DNA of 64,000 bases from Eledone cirrhosa (Eukaryota; Mollusca; Cephalopoda; Octopoda; Eledonidae): NCBI GenBank assembly GCA_964016885.1, contig OZ024740.1:4940365-5004364 (forward strand). Direction: 5' to 3'. A program made the position numbers and the translations under genes. This document shows positions 1-9,263 of the stretch, one piece after another. The notes under the pieces are model-generated. The model was given only the letters and a program-made list of their open reading frames with translations, was not told where the DNA came from and did no database searches. How positions within the stretch are numbered: the first letter of the stretch is position 1; the number at the start of each line of letters is the position of its first letter.

Positions 1-446
1 GCTTTAAAGAATTAGCTTTTAAAGAATTTCATCCATCAACCATGACCGACCCCCAACCATCTTATAGACACCTGAAGTGGATTGGCAGTATCGGTAGAGG
101 GTCGGACGCCATGCTTTGACGTATAGAGTTACGGCCCTTGCTATTCTGAGTTCAAATCCCGCCGAGGTTAACTTTACCTTTCATCCTTATGGGGTTGATA
201 AAATAAAGTACCAGTAATACACTGGGTAATTGCTGGCCTTGTGCCAAAAGTAGAAACAATTATTAGCTTAAGAGAAACTTAAAAATAAGGAGTGGCACCC
301 CATTCTGAACTTGTTTATAGAATTCATTCCGCCTTTGTCACTCTAAATATAAATTATAGCCTTAAAGAATTAGCTTTTAATGAATTCCCTTTTCTTTCAA
401 CCAATGACCTCCACCCATCCCACTCCCCACCTTCTCCTACCACCTG
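1..446. repeat. Imperfect direct repeat pair flanking a SINE
   Basis: Bases 1-72 and 357-446 share the block TTAAAGAATTAGCTTTTAA followed by a similar pyrimidine-rich stretch, and both end in CACCTGAA. A Ceph-SINE-like element lies between them. The repeats are too diverged and too long for a target-site duplication. They are probably two copies of an unknown dispersed repeat. Confidence 0.4.
75..265 (+). mobile_element. Ceph-SINE-like element
   Basis: The left part is tRNA-like: GGATTGGCAG..CGGTAGAGGGTC resembles an A box and GAGTTCAAATCCCGCC a B box. It is followed by the conserved core CATCCTTATGGGGTTGATAA and AGTACCAGTAATACACTGGG, and ends with GTAGAAACAATTATTA. This order (tRNA head, conserved core, short tail) is that of the Ceph-SINE superfamily described in squids and cuttlefish. 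It is a pol III-type, non-coding, LINE-dependent retroposon. Other copies in the window are at 5159, 24093, 37700 and 57868. Confidence 0.8.
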
Positions 447-485
447 AAAAGATATAAATACCACAACATTTATTTTTGGAAAGCC

Positions 486-536
486 AGATTCTTGATGATT
501 TCTAAAGAATGAAACAGTTCTAGTCCTGTAGAATCT
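486..536 (+). ncRNA. Hammerhead-like motif, family C, core-mutated copy
   Basis: Helix I AGAUUC/GAAUCU pairs fully. Then come UUGAUGA (C3 of the CUGANGA core is U), a 3 bp helix II UUC/GAA with loop UAAA, GAA, helix III ACAG/CUGU, and a GUA cleavage triplet (528-530). Compared with the copy at 3206, helix I has compensating changes (GGCUU-C/GAAGCC there). The C3 change should abolish cleavage. Confidence 0.6.
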
Positions 537-620
537 CATCTATATTAAAACTTTTATACTCTGCTATCTATTGAGTAGCTTACTTCTGTTGTTACCTCCG
601 ATTCAACCCGGAATAACTTA

Positions 621-677
<57 letters not shown>

Positions 678-961
678 TATTGACGCCCTACATAAATGTA
701 CCCTATGCTTTTTCTGAGGAGCTGATTTGCCACGGTGATACAAAATATTTGTAATTGAATTCTCCGATAAATCCTATTGGACCAGCATTTCTAGATCTTG
801 TTCACTTTTAGGTTGGTGAAACATGTGTCAATTATATAATAAATGTTGATCCTCTAACTGTGATGTTGTTATATTCATATTACTTATAATAAATAAATAA
901 ATAAATAAATAAATAAATATATAGATATAAATAAATAAATAAAATAAAAATGGCATAGACA
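537..961. other. AT-rich interval with microsatellites, no gene seen
   Basis: It holds a (TA)n run at about 624-668 and an (AATA)n run at about 886-945. No open frame with a recognisable protein and no RNA gene is visible. Confidence 0.6.
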
Positions 962-1270
962 TTACAATACAATGGGAGGGAACATAATAATAGTACCACT
1001 GATGATGTTGCAGATGTGCAACGAAAGAACTTTGATAGACTATATATATATATTTATATCTGTATTTTTAACCGTTGGTCAGTCAATGATAAACATTAAT
1101 TACCAAATACTTTAACTATGGAGATATAAAATATAGAGAAGTGAAAAATAACCAAACAGTGAGTGTGTTCTGTTATTATTTCTGGCAATATTACAACAAT
1201 ATGACCCTCCCCAAGTATAAAAATATTTGTTTAGACACGATTTCATATCAAAAACCTTGCAAAACAAATA
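962..1270 (+). mobile_element. Solo terminal repeat of Penelope-like family A
   Basis: About 300 bp that recurs at 6797 (-), 8278 (+), 32163 (-), 59648 (-) and 61214 (+). Landmarks are CTGATGATGTTGCAGATGTG near the start, GACTATATATATATATTTAT, CAAACAGTGAGTGTGTTCTG, and CCCTCCCCAAGTATAA near the end. At 6797-8556 two inverted copies enclose a Penelope-like reverse transcriptase relic, so I interpret this unit as the pseudo-LTR of that family. Confidence 0.6.
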
Positions 1271-1410
1271 TATATGTATAAGCAAAGAGATATTTAATTT
1301 GTTGGTAATTCAACAAATTTATTTATAACAGATTCGAAGCACTCAACAAATTACCTGGAGTAATATCAATGATATTAACAAATGAAAACTATATTTATAT
1401 AACCATATTT

Positions 1411-1470
1411 ATTTTATTATATATATTTCAAGGGTACCAAAAACTTTGGTACGCCCTCATCAGATAAAAT
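1411..1470 (-). ncRNA. Hammerhead-type motif, family B, left arm
   Basis: On the minus strand: helix I AUUUUAU/AUAAAAU (7 bp); CUGAUGA; helix II beginning GGGCGUACC and ending GGUACCCUU (seven pairs including two G-U, plus one C-C mismatch); GAA; self-complementary helix III AUAUAUAU; AUA cleavage triplet. It mirrors 1560-1619. Confidence 0.6.
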
Positions 1471-1559
1471 ACAAAATTTGTTTTATACTATCCAAACGGA
1501 ACCTGAATCGATAAGGTCTGGTTTCTGGGGTATATCACTATTTATAAAACAAATTTTGT

Positions 1560-1619
1560 ATTTTATCTGATGAGAGCGTACCAAAGTTTTTGGTACCCTT
1601 GAAATATATATAATAAAAT
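1560..1619 (+). ncRNA. Hammerhead-type motif, family B, right arm
   Basis: Helix I is 1560-1566 with 1613-1619 (AUUUUAU/AUAAAAU, all paired). The core CUGAUGA is 1567-1573, the helix II hairpin 1574-1600, GAA 1601-1603, palindromic helix III 1604-1611, and the nucleotide at the cleavage site A1612. At 16361 the same helix uses AUUUUGU/AUGAAAU, so two pairs change in a compensatory way. A palindromic helix III implies activity as a dimer. Confidence 0.65.
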
Positions 1620-1707
1620 AAATATGGTTTTATAAATATAGTTTCCGTTTATTTATATCATTGATATATATATGTATATATATACATACATACATATATA
1701 TATATAC

Positions 1708-2055
1708 ATATATGGCTAAGTAGTTAGAGCATTGGCTTTGCAATCGAAAGGTTGTGAGTTCAATTCTCAGACCGGGTGATGTGTTGTTTCCTTGAGCAAG
1801 ACACTTTATTTCACATTGCTCCAGTTTACTCAGCTGTAGAAATGAGATGATAGGGACTGAGGTCCATATCATTCCACTGCAAAGTGGTCGTGGAGCTGCC
1901 ACGGCTAAAAAACACCCAGCACTCACTGTAAATGAGGTTGGTGTTAGGAAGGGCATCCAGCTGTAGAAATCAAGCCAGAATCAGTTCCCGTCTCACCCTT
2001 GCAAGCAGGGAAAAGCGGACGTAAAATGAAATGATGAAATGAAATGATGATATAT
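1708..2055 (+). mobile_element. tRNA-derived SINE with gcatccagctg tail
   Basis: The head GGCTAAGTAGTTAGAGCATT (A box) and GGTTGTGAGTTCAATTCTC (B box) is tRNA-like. The body is long and contains GGTTGGTGTTAGGAAGGGCA, and the tail is GCGGACGTAAAATGAAATG repeated. Near-identical copies are at 23207-23547 (-) and 29199-29510 (+). Octopus tRNA-derived SINEs (OK, OR1, OR2) are known; I cannot assign which one this is. Confidence 0.8.
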
Positions 2056-2632
2056 ATACACAACAAGCTACAACATTTTCCCGCACATGACATTGGTCAA
2101 CCCATGTTTATAATAGAAGATACTTTCTCGGGTGGGCTACAAACAATGTAGTGGGATTGAACCCCCCAAAATATGCTGTTAAACGAACTTCTTAACCGCA
2201 CAGCTATACAGGCATTATACAAACTTACAAAACACAACTGTGAAGTGTCATCTCAAACCTTACGTATTTAGTTTAAGAGAAAAGACATGAAAAACTTCAA
2301 GAAGGTTGTGTAACAGCTGTAGAAAAGACAGTAAGGTGTTGAATTTGTTTAGACAATCAATACAATAATGTTTTTAGTGGCAGTCTTCGTCTTCTAGAAC
2401 ATTGCTGACATAAAAAGAAAACATTTGAAAGAAGGAAAAGATAGTGAAGTGTTAATAAATCCTGATGAAAAGAAAAAGCTAGATCTAATGTCAAGATTTC
2501 AGAGATGTACTGTTTGTTGGTTTGTCTACTTTTCTGTGGGTTTGTTTCTTTGTGTTTTTGTTGGTTGATTTGAAATTGATTGTTGGAACTGAAACAATTA
2601 TATTGTGAAAGAATCACTGAATACAAATATAC

Positions 2633-2995
2633 TGTTATATATATATACAACATAAATACAACATAAATGTTATATATATATATACTGTTATATATATATA
2701 TACAACATAAATACAACATAAATACAACATAAATACAACATAAATACAACATAAATGTTATATATATACTGTTATATATATATACAACATAAATTCAACA
2801 TAAATGTTATATATATATATATATATATATACTGTTATGTATATATACAACATAAATACAACATAAATGTTATATATATACTGTTATATATATATACAAC
2901 ATAAATTCAACATAAATGTTATATATATATATATATATATACTGTTATGTATATATACAACATAAATACAACATAAATGTTATATATATATATAT
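2633..2995 (+). repeat. Compound AT-rich tandem repeat
   Basis: Alternating (TA)n runs and blocks of ACAACATAAAT. A larger unit of about 110 bp, ending in ACATAAATGTTATATATA, is repeated between about 2760 and 2985. The long open frame over it is a by-product of the repeat. Confidence 0.8.
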
Positions 2996-3146
2996 AGCAT
3001 GGCCTCAGCTCCTGGACTGGAATACAAATAAATAAATAAATAAATAAATATATATATGTGAGACCCGGGTTCAATGAAGGGTAACCACAGTAAGTAAGGT
3101 ACTCAATACATTAGTAAATTGTAAACATCATGTTTAATATAGAAAT

Positions 3147-3198
3147 GGCTTCTACAGGACTAGAACTGTTTCATTCAAAATAAATCATCAGGAAAACC
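3147..3198 (-). ncRNA. Hammerhead-type motif, family C, left arm
   Basis: Minus strand: upstream GGUUUUC, CUGAUGA (complement of 3185-3191), a weak helix II, GAA, helix III ACAG/CUGU, GUA, then GAAGCC. Helix II is poorer than in the right arm (UUA opposite GAA), so this copy may be inactive. Confidence 0.55.
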
Positions 3199-3205
3199 AA
3201 CAGTT

Positions 3206-3257
3206 GGCTTTCCTGATGATTTCTTTTGAATGAAACAGTCCTAGTCCTGTAGAAGCC
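3206..3257 (+). ncRNA. Type I hammerhead ribozyme candidate, family C
   Basis: All canonical parts are present. Helix I is 3206-3212 with 3252-3257 (GGCUUUC/GAAGCC, one bulged U). The core CUGAUGA is 3213-3219. Helix II is UUC/GAA with a UUUU loop and a U-U mismatch at its base (3220/3231). GAA is 3232-3234. Helix III is 3235-3238 with 3247-3250 (ACAG/CUGU, 8 nt loop). Cleavage is expected after A3251 (GUA). Known role of the fold: self-cleavage of the element transcript. Copies at 486 and 19963 support it. Confidence 0.75.
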
Positions 3258-3284
3258 ATTTCTATATTAAACCTGATATATGTA

Positions 3285-4185
3285 TGACCACAGAAAACAA
3301 GCGCTAGCAAATTCTGGGAGTGCTTCGTAGAAACAGTAGCCAGCATCTGTTACCTAGGTGACCAAATTAGCAGCGGGGTGGGTGTTCTGAAAGTACAGTA
3401 GCCAGGGTAAGAACGGGGTGGAAGAAGTTCAGGGAGCTACTGTCACTGCTGGCTACAAAAGGCTTTTTCCTCAAAATGAAAGGCAGACTGTATGATGCGT
3501 GTATACGAATAGCAATGTTACATGGTAGTGAGACCTGGGTGTTGTCTGTAGAAGACTTGCGTAGATTACAGAGAAACGAAGCCTGCATGCTCCAATGGAT
3601 GTGTAATAGTAATATACGCGAACGGACAAAGCATAAACGAACTGAGAGAGAGACTGAGCATGAGAGGAATCAAATGCTGTGCGCAGGAGAGGAGGTTACG
3701 TTGGTATGGACATGTGATGCCTATGAAGGATGACAGCTGCATAAAAACGTGCAGAGCACTCAAAGTTGAAGGAAGCCTTGGAGTGGGGAGACCCAGGAAG
3801 ACTTGGCATGAGGTGATACAAGCTGACCTTACTCAATTGCACCTCTCAAAGGCGATGGCACAGGACCAAGATCTCTGGTGTTATGCAGTAATACAGAAGA
3901 CCTGACTTACCACGGGCACAGGCCGAAGCCGATGCATATATACAATATACCCCACCCCACCCTACCCTTCCAGTGTAAAGTGGTCATGTAGGTGTCTGTT
4001 CAAAAAGCACTCAGTCCACACTGTAAATGCAGTTGGTGTTAGGAAGGGCATCCAGCTGTAGAAACCAAGCTAAAATTAGTTCTGTAGGAGCAAGACTTGA
4101 TCACCTGACCTAGCATTGCCCACAACAGGACAACTCGTCTAACCCATGCTAGCGTGGAAGAATGAACATAAAACGGTGATGATGA
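3285..4185 (+). mobile_element. 5'-truncated LINE, PHD-finger family, with 3' UTR
   Basis: Only the C-terminal end of the ORF remains, in two frames: 3476-3733 (SETWVLS, RRLQRNEACMLQWMCNSNI) and 3660-3905 (RRLRWYGHVMPMKDDSCI, GVGRPRKTW, then a stop). The same protein end is at 13170-13620 and 27350-27785. The 3' UTR from 3906 contains GGTTGGTGTTAGGAAGGGCA-like sequence and ends CATGCTAGCGTGGAAG plus a GAT run, followed by TA repeats. It is not functional. Several substitutions separate it from the other copies, so it is older. Confidence 0.8.
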
Positions 4186-4199
4186 TATATATAATGTGT

Positions 4200-4213
4200 G
4201 TGTGTATCTGTGT

Positions 4214-4271
<58 letters not shown>
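4200..4271. repeat. TG/TA microsatellite after a LINE tail
   Basis: A TGTGTGTG stretch and then (TA)n directly follow the GAT tail of the preceding LINE. Confidence 0.85.
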
Positions 4272-4274
<3 letters not shown>

Positions 4275-4394
4275 AGTAAGTAAGACCCCGACGGCTGAGC
4301 TCAAGCCGTTTCGACGGCTAATTCTGTACTCAATGAGTACAGAATTAGCCGTCGAAACGGCTTGAGCTCACCCGTCGGGGTCTTACTTACTCCT
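4272..4394. mobile_element. Small fold-back element, family H
   Basis: Arms of about 60 bp (4272-4332, 4334-4394) are inverted copies meeting at ACTCAATGAGT. They contain CCGACGGCTGAGCTCAAG and its complement. The right flank (4395-4480) contains CCCACTCTACTACCCTAAG and continues to TA repeats. Related sequence is at 4577, 6550, 8609 and 14306. No CUGANGA core is present. Confidence 0.7.
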
Positions 4395-4576
4395 ATTACC
4401 CACTCTACTACCCTAAGTATTGAGTACTTTGGTGCGTTATGGTCCACCTGGTTCCTTACCACTTTTCCTTCGCTATATATATATATATATATATAATGTG
4501 TGTGTGTATCTGTGTGACTATATATATATATATAATGTGTGTGTGTATCTGTGTGACTATATATATATATATGTGT

Positions 4577-5006
4577 AGGAAAAGAATCAGGACCCCGACG
4601 GCTGAGCTCTGGCTGTTTCAACAGCTAGATCTGAACTAAGCCAGTAATATTAGGATAGTGGGGATCTAGCTGAACTTATGAAGGGCTACAGTCCATATAT
4701 GGGCATGCAGTCAACCCCAAAAAGCAGAAATAGTGGAACTGGGATGTTGTTTGTAGCAAAGCTACGCCAGTGCCTTACTTCAATAATACCCACCATGCGA
4801 AAATGCATAATCGACTTTTCTACGAAAAACATCCCAGTTCCACCGAGAATATTTCTGCGTTTTTATTTTGACTGCATGCCCATATATGGACTGTAGCCCT
4901 TGTATTCAGTTGAGCTAGATCCCCGCTGTCCTAATACTGCTGGCTTAGTTCAGATCTAGCTGTCAAAAAGGCCGGAACACAGCCGTCGGGGTCCTGATTC
5001 TTTTCT
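4577..5006. mobile_element. Large fold-back element, family H
   Basis: The left arm (4577-4717) and right arm (4868-5006) are imperfect inverted copies: AGGAAAAGAATCAGGACC against GGTCCTGATTCTTTTCTT, and GCCCATATATGGACTGTAGC in both orientations. The spacer is about 150 bp. The right flank CCACTCTACTACCCTAAA is shared with the element at 4272. No protein is encoded. Confidence 0.7.
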
Positions 5007-5085
5007 TATTATCCACTCTACTACCCTAAACATCGAGTACTCTGATGTGTTGTGGTCCACCTGGTATCTTACCACATTTTCTTTG

Positions 5086-5089
<4 letters not shown>

Positions 5090-5158
<69 letters not shown>
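5090..5158. repeat. (TA)n microsatellite
   Basis: About 34 uninterrupted TA units lying between a family H fold-back and a SINE. Confidence 0.9.
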
Positions 5159-5161
<3 letters not shown>

Positions 5162-5263
5162 GTTTCTACTTTTGGCACAAGGCCAGCAATAACCCAGTGC
5201 ATTACTGGTACTTTATTTTATCGTCCCTGTAAGGATGAAAGGCAAAGTTAACCTCGGCGGGAT
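5159..5263 (-). mobile_element. Ceph-SINE-like element, 3' part
   Basis: Complement of the core and tail: AATTGTTTCTACTTTTGGC, then TACTGGTACTTTATTTTATCG and AACCTCGGCGGG. The tRNA-like head is missing, as expected for a 5'-truncated copy. Confidence 0.75.
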
Positions 5264-5324
5264 GTGTGTGCATGTGTATCTGTGTGTCTCTCTCTCTATA
5301 TATATGAAGTGTTTCTGTAGGAAA

Positions 5325-5464
5325 GGTAAAGGAGAGAAGAATGCTCTATGTAGACTACAGAGCTTTTTAGTTATGTAATAAACAACATAAGATAATTATT
5401 TCATTTACCAAAGGTTTCACGAAGATAGACGAGCCTGACACATACGTCTGACTTCGGTCATAAG
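5325..5464. other. Unclassified dispersed-repeat fragment
   Basis: Contains short inverted pieces (CTCTATGTAGACTACAGAG) and, on the minus strand, GAAACC-UUU-GGUA, which resembles the 3' half of a hammerhead. No CUGANGA core is visible. I cannot name it. Confidence 0.3.
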
Positions 5465-5615
5465 TGGTTGGTGTTAGGAAGGGCATCCAGCCGTAGAAAA
5501 CCTACCAGACAGTCCTATACGAGCAAGACGACCAATCTTGCCTCAAGTGGGACAATTCCCGTCTAAACCCATGCTAGTGTGGAAGATAGACGTTAAACGA
5601 TGATGATGATGATAA
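5465..5615 (+). mobile_element. Solo LINE/SINE 3' tail
   Basis: Starts at GTGGTTGGTGTTAGGAAGGG and runs to GATAGACGTTAAACGATGATG. It matches the 3' UTR ends of the LINE copies at 13840-13985 and 28018-28170. Only the tail was copied, so it is either a severely 5'-truncated LINE or a SINE. Confidence 0.75.
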
Positions 5616-5617
5616 TG

Positions 5618-5898
5618 AAGGACCCTTAGCCTTTGTCAGGGCATTCTTCTCAGGAAACTGGGATAACTCTGACATAAAACCTGCAGCTCAGTAGTTACCG
5701 ATGATGTTGATCTTTTCTTCTTTTCAGTTATGGCTACTGTCGCTCAGCGAGTGGGATTGGCTCAGTGCACAGTCTTTCCTCACTTTAAAAAAAATCTTCA
5801 CGCACAGGCATTGCACGATAGAATTAATTAATAATTATTAATAATGGTATATCGTGCAATGGCCATATTCAATAATGAGGGGGCAGCCATCATATATA
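5618..5898 (+). mobile_element. Dispersed repeat sharing the C2H2-LINE 3' end
   Basis: Starts AAGGACCCTTAGCCTTTGTC and ends ATGAGGGGGCAGCCATCAT before TA repeats. Diverged copies lie at 37116-37375 (-) and 32592-33005 (-). The terminal block TGGCCATA-TC-ATAATGAGGG is also found at 33253-33297 (-), downstream of the C2H2-finger LINE, so this may be a SINE using that LINE. An AATTAATTAATAATTATTAA stretch interrupts it at about 5822. Confidence 0.5.
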
Positions 5899-5934
5899 TA
5901 TATGTATACATACACACACACACACACATATTAT

Positions 5935-6045
5935 TACACAAAAGGACAACTCATTTAACCAGTGCTAGCATGGTAAAAAGGATGTTGAACAGTGATGATT
6001 ATGATGATGATATATATATATATACATATATATATGTATATAATG

Positions 6046-6117
<72 letters not shown>
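5935..6117 (+). mobile_element. LINE/SINE tail fragment plus (TA)n
   Basis: AACCAGTGCTAGCATGGTAA..GATGATGATTATGATGATGA is a degraded version of the common tail. It is followed by TA-rich sequence ending in a long (TA)n at 6052-6116. Confidence 0.65.
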
Positions 6118-6126
<9 letters not shown>

Positions 6127-6334
6127 ATTTCTACAGCTATTACATCATGTCATATTGGTGCTGTCGTAAACAAGTAGAGTGTCAATTAAAAATAGTTTAC
6201 AGCCACAATAGGATCTATTCCAGGAAAGAAATGAAACTGATATAATTAGAGTTCATGTTTAGATATGGCAGCTATAACAGAAATTTCTCTATAGTGATAT
6301 ATAGAGATGTATCTTGTAAATATACACATATATA

Positions 6335-6387
6335 AAGTCTTGCTAGCAGGGAATATGGCTATTAAATGGTAACGATGATGATGCTGT

Positions 6388-6440
<53 letters not shown>
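6335..6440 (+). mobile_element. LINE/SINE tail fragment plus (TA)n
   Basis: CTTGCTAGCAGGGAATATGG..AACGATGATGATGCTG is the last ~50 bp of the common tail, much decayed, again continuing into (TA)n. Confidence 0.5.
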
Positions 6441-6442
<2 letters not shown>

Positions 6443-6549
6443 CAAACATACATGCATACACACATATAGAAATATGTATTCATACAACATACATATATAT
6501 GTATTCAAAGATACATACATTCATACATACATATATATATATATAACGA

Positions 6550-6739
6550 AGGAAATGTGGTAAGCAACCATAACGCACCAAAGTACTCAATACTTAGGGT
6601 AGTAGAGTGGGTAATAGGAACGAGTAGGACCCCGACGGCTGAGCTCAAGCCGTTTCGACGGATAATTCTGGACTAAAAAAAAAAAAAAAAAATTACCCGT
6701 CGAAACGGCTTGAGCTCAGCCGTCGGGGTCCTACTCGTT

Positions 6740-6745
<6 letters not shown>
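6550..6745. mobile_element. Fold-back element, family H, with poly(A) centre
   Basis: The left flank AACGCACCAAAGTACTCAAT and AGGGTAGTAGAGTGGG is the complement of the right flank of the 4272 copy. Arms 6618-6676 and 6693-6745 are inverted copies around an A17-18 spacer. The poly(A) centre suggests that a polyadenylated RNA end was involved when the inverted structure formed. Confidence 0.7.
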
Positions 6746-6792
<47 letters not shown>

Positions 6793-6796
6793 ATAT

Positions 6797-8549
6797 ATAT
6801 ATATTGTTATACTTGGGGTGGGTCATATTGAAATAATAACAGAACACACTCACTGTTTGGTTGGTTTTCGCTTCTGTGTCTTCTATATCTCCATAGTTAA
6901 TTTATTTGGCAATCAATGTTTATCATTGATTGACCAACGGTTAAAAATACAGATATAAATATATATATATAGTCTAACAAAGTTCTTTCGTTGCACATCT
7001 GCAACATCATCAGTGGTACTATTATGTTCCCTCCTATTGTGCTGTATTGTAATGTTCACACCATTTTAATTTTATTTATAAGGCCTAGTTAGCCTTAAGC
7101 AGCGCACAAGGGATAGTGAGGTAGTGTGTCTACCTACAGATAAATCTGGTAGGATTTCAATAGATAGCATGCCAAATTATATCAAGGCTATGCAACCCCA
7201 GATCATCAACACGAGCGAAACAACACAACAAACACATGATGAGAGAAGATCCTCAACGTTCACTAAAGACAAGCAGACGCACTGCCAACAACTTCCAGGT
7301 GTCTAACAATGACATACCCCCCCCCCCCATTGTATGGGCTCCGCACGCAAAGACCATAAGACAGTCAACGACCCGACGACAGGACCACCAACAAGACCTG
7401 TATGTAGAGCCAATATCGCTAGCAACTACAGGATCTCCTACTTCCGCTCAATGGTTATACGCCCCATAATGAAGATGTTCCCAGATGTATGTGACAGTAC
7501 AGAGGACCTCCTCATCAGAATCAATGAGTGCAACAAAAACAAAAACTTATCTCATTGCATAATAGGCAGTATGGATGTGGTATCACTGTACCCATCCATT
7601 AACATTGATTTTGCTGTGGAAAAATGTGTTGAAATAATCAGTGAGAGTAAGGTGGAGTTCTGCGACGTCGACACAGACGAACTGGGCCTCCTATTTAGAC
7701 TTACCTATGACATTGACTACCTAGATAGTCATGACCTTAGCCGTTTCTGCCCTAGTAGACTCATAAGAGGTAGACCCCCACCATAACCTCAATGGCAAAA
7801 AAGACATCCATGGGAAGGTGTAATGAGTGGACCAAAGCCATACGGACCCCCCAAAACAATGATCAAGTGAGAAAAATGGTTGCGCATAAAATTACCCTAA
7901 AGGGTTCAATGAAAATATCTACACCCAGAATGAGGGAGCAGCCATTGGTGTCAGAATAGCTGGTGATGTTGCCAATCTATTTATGGTGGGAAAGGAGACT
8001 CAAAGATCTCCTTGAAGAGAGCTCCATAGACCTCGTCATGTACTCTCGTTACGTAGACGATATTAATATAGTAATAAGAACACCCCCACAAGAGAGTACT
8101 ATCGAACATGATTTAGAATATAGCACAATGGAAAGCATCCAGCAGATAGTTAACTCCATACACCAGAGTATAACTGTAACTATTGACTACCCTTCCAAAT
8201 ACCCTAACAATAGACTACCTGTATTAGACATGGAACTCTGGATTAACACTATAGACGAGAGGGCCCAAATTCTCAAAGTACCACTGATGATGATGCAGAG
8301 GGGCAACAAAAGAACTTTGATAGACTATATATATATATTTATATCTGTATTTTTAAGCGTTGGTCAATCAATGATAAACATTGATTACCAAATAAATTAA
8401 CTCTGGAGATATAAAAGATACAGAAGCGAAAACCAACCAAACAGTGAGTGTGTTCTGTTATTATTTCTGGCAATATTACAACAATATGACCCTCCCCAAG
8501 TATAACAATATTTGTTTCGACACACGATTCCATATCAAAAACCTTGCAA

Positions 8550-8556
<7 letters not shown>
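6797..8556 (+). mobile_element. Penelope-like element relic with inverted pseudo-LTRs
   Basis: The family A terminal unit is present at 6797-7085 in minus orientation and at 8278-8556 in plus orientation. Between them is a frameshifted reverse transcriptase (separate entry). Terminal pseudo-LTRs in direct or inverted order and frequent partial copies are typical of Penelope-like elements. The right copy is decayed in its CTGATGATG hairpin. (TA)n borders both sides. It is non-functional. Confidence 0.65.
7100..8277 (+). pseudogene. Penelope-like reverse transcriptase remnant
   Basis: Fragments in changing frames. From 7100: EVVCLPTDKSGR. From about 7334 to 7786: KDHKTV, TGPPTRPVCRA, STEDLL, GSMDVVSLYPSINI (the first catalytic Asp region). 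Around 7930-7985: EGAAIGVRIAGDVANLFM. 7963-8400 contains YSRYVDDINIV, with the catalytic YVDD at 8050-8061. This motif set resembles Penelope-like RTs, closest in my judgement to the Chlamys/Naiad type. Three or more frameshifts and stops are present. Sequence after PVLDMELWI is missing, and no GIY-YIG endonuclease is seen. Confidence 0.6.
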
Positions 8557-8608
<52 letters not shown>

Positions 8609-8609
<1 letters not shown>

Positions 8610-8672
8610 TAGGAACAAGTAAGACCCCGACGGCTGAGCTCAAGCTGTTTCGACGGCTAATTCCTTCGTTAT
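8609..8672. mobile_element. Family H single-arm fragment
   Basis: AACAAGTAAGACCCCGACGG..TTTCGACGGCTAATTCC, one arm only, between TA repeats. Confidence 0.65.
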
Positions 8673-8746
8673 ATACATATATATACATATATAGAGAATA
8701 ATGAAATATAAAGTAGTGTAGATGTCACATTTCCTCTATTGAAAAG

Positions 8747-8824
8747 GCTGTTACATATATTTCGATAACAGCAGAAGCCACGTACTTCCGCATTAAATCA
8801 AGTGTCATGATCTCATCAGACAGC
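8747..8824 (-). ncRNA. Type I hammerhead candidate, family G
   Basis: Minus strand: helix I GCUGU/ACAGC (5 bp, all paired). The core CUGAUGA is the complement of 8813-8819. The extended helix II starts GAU and ends AUC, with an inner hairpin GCGGAAG/CUUCUGC. Then GAA, near-palindromic helix III AUAUAUGU, and a GUA cleavage triplet. All core residues are canonical. Diverged relatives lie in the fold-back at 11151-11341. Confidence 0.65.
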
Positions 8825-8859
8825 TTGTTGCATAATAAGGTTACTTTTATTAGGAAATC

Positions 8860-9260
8860 CACCTAGCATGGCTTCCGACCCTCTACCAATACTACCAATC
8901 CACCACCTAACATGGTGTCAGACCCTCTACCAATACTACCAATCCACCACCTAACATGGTGTCCGACCCTCTACCAATACTACCAATCCACCACCTAACA
9001 TGGTGTCAGACCCTCTACCAATACTACCAATCCACCACCTAACATGGTGTCCGACCCTCTACCAATACTACCAATCCACCACCTAACATGGTGTCCGACC
9101 CTCTACCAATACTACCAATCCACCACCTAACATGGTGTGCGACCCTCTACCAATACTACCAATCCACCACCTAACATGGTGTCCGACCTTCTACCAATAC
9201 TGCCAATCCACCACCTAACATGGTGTCAGACCCTCTACCAATACTGCCAATCCACCGCCC
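8860..9260 (-). repeat. 44 bp minisatellite derived from a SINE head
   Basis: About nine copies of a 44 bp unit containing CCACCTAACATGGTGTC and GACCCTCTACCAATACTACC. On the minus strand the unit reads GGTAGTATTGGTAGAGGGTC..GACACCATG, which matches the tRNA-like head of the Ceph-SINE at 75-112. Units differ at one or two bases (C/A after GTGT). Confidence 0.85.
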
Positions 9261-9263
9261 TTA

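Larger units (their letters stand above)
1383..1650. mobile_element. Fold-back element, family B
   Basis: The arms are inverted copies. Left reads AACTATATTTATATAACC..AAGGGTACC; right reads GGTACCC..GGTTTTATAAATATAGTT. They meet around 1515. Each arm carries a hammerhead-type motif (separate entries). There is no coding sequence. A second, larger family B fold-back is at 15478-16468. Confidence 0.7.
3132..3272. mobile_element. Fold-back element, family C
   Basis: Two ~64 bp arms (3132-3195 and 3209-3272) are near-perfect inverted copies around a 13 bp spacer, running from GTTTAATATAGAAATGGC to its complement. Each arm contains a hammerhead motif. The preceding sequence CAGTAAGTAAGGTACTCAAT (from about 3085) recurs at about 19912 next to another family C hammerhead, so it belongs to the same element. 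Confidence 0.75.

Noticed and set aside
702..760. CUGAGGA near 709
   Set aside because: No GAA-A helix III/NUH arrangement and no helix I pairing downstream.
1720..1790. Functional tRNA genes at SINE heads (also 22580, 29205)
   Set aside because: A and B boxes are recognisable, but no complete cloverleaf or acceptor stem forms and each head continues into a SINE body.
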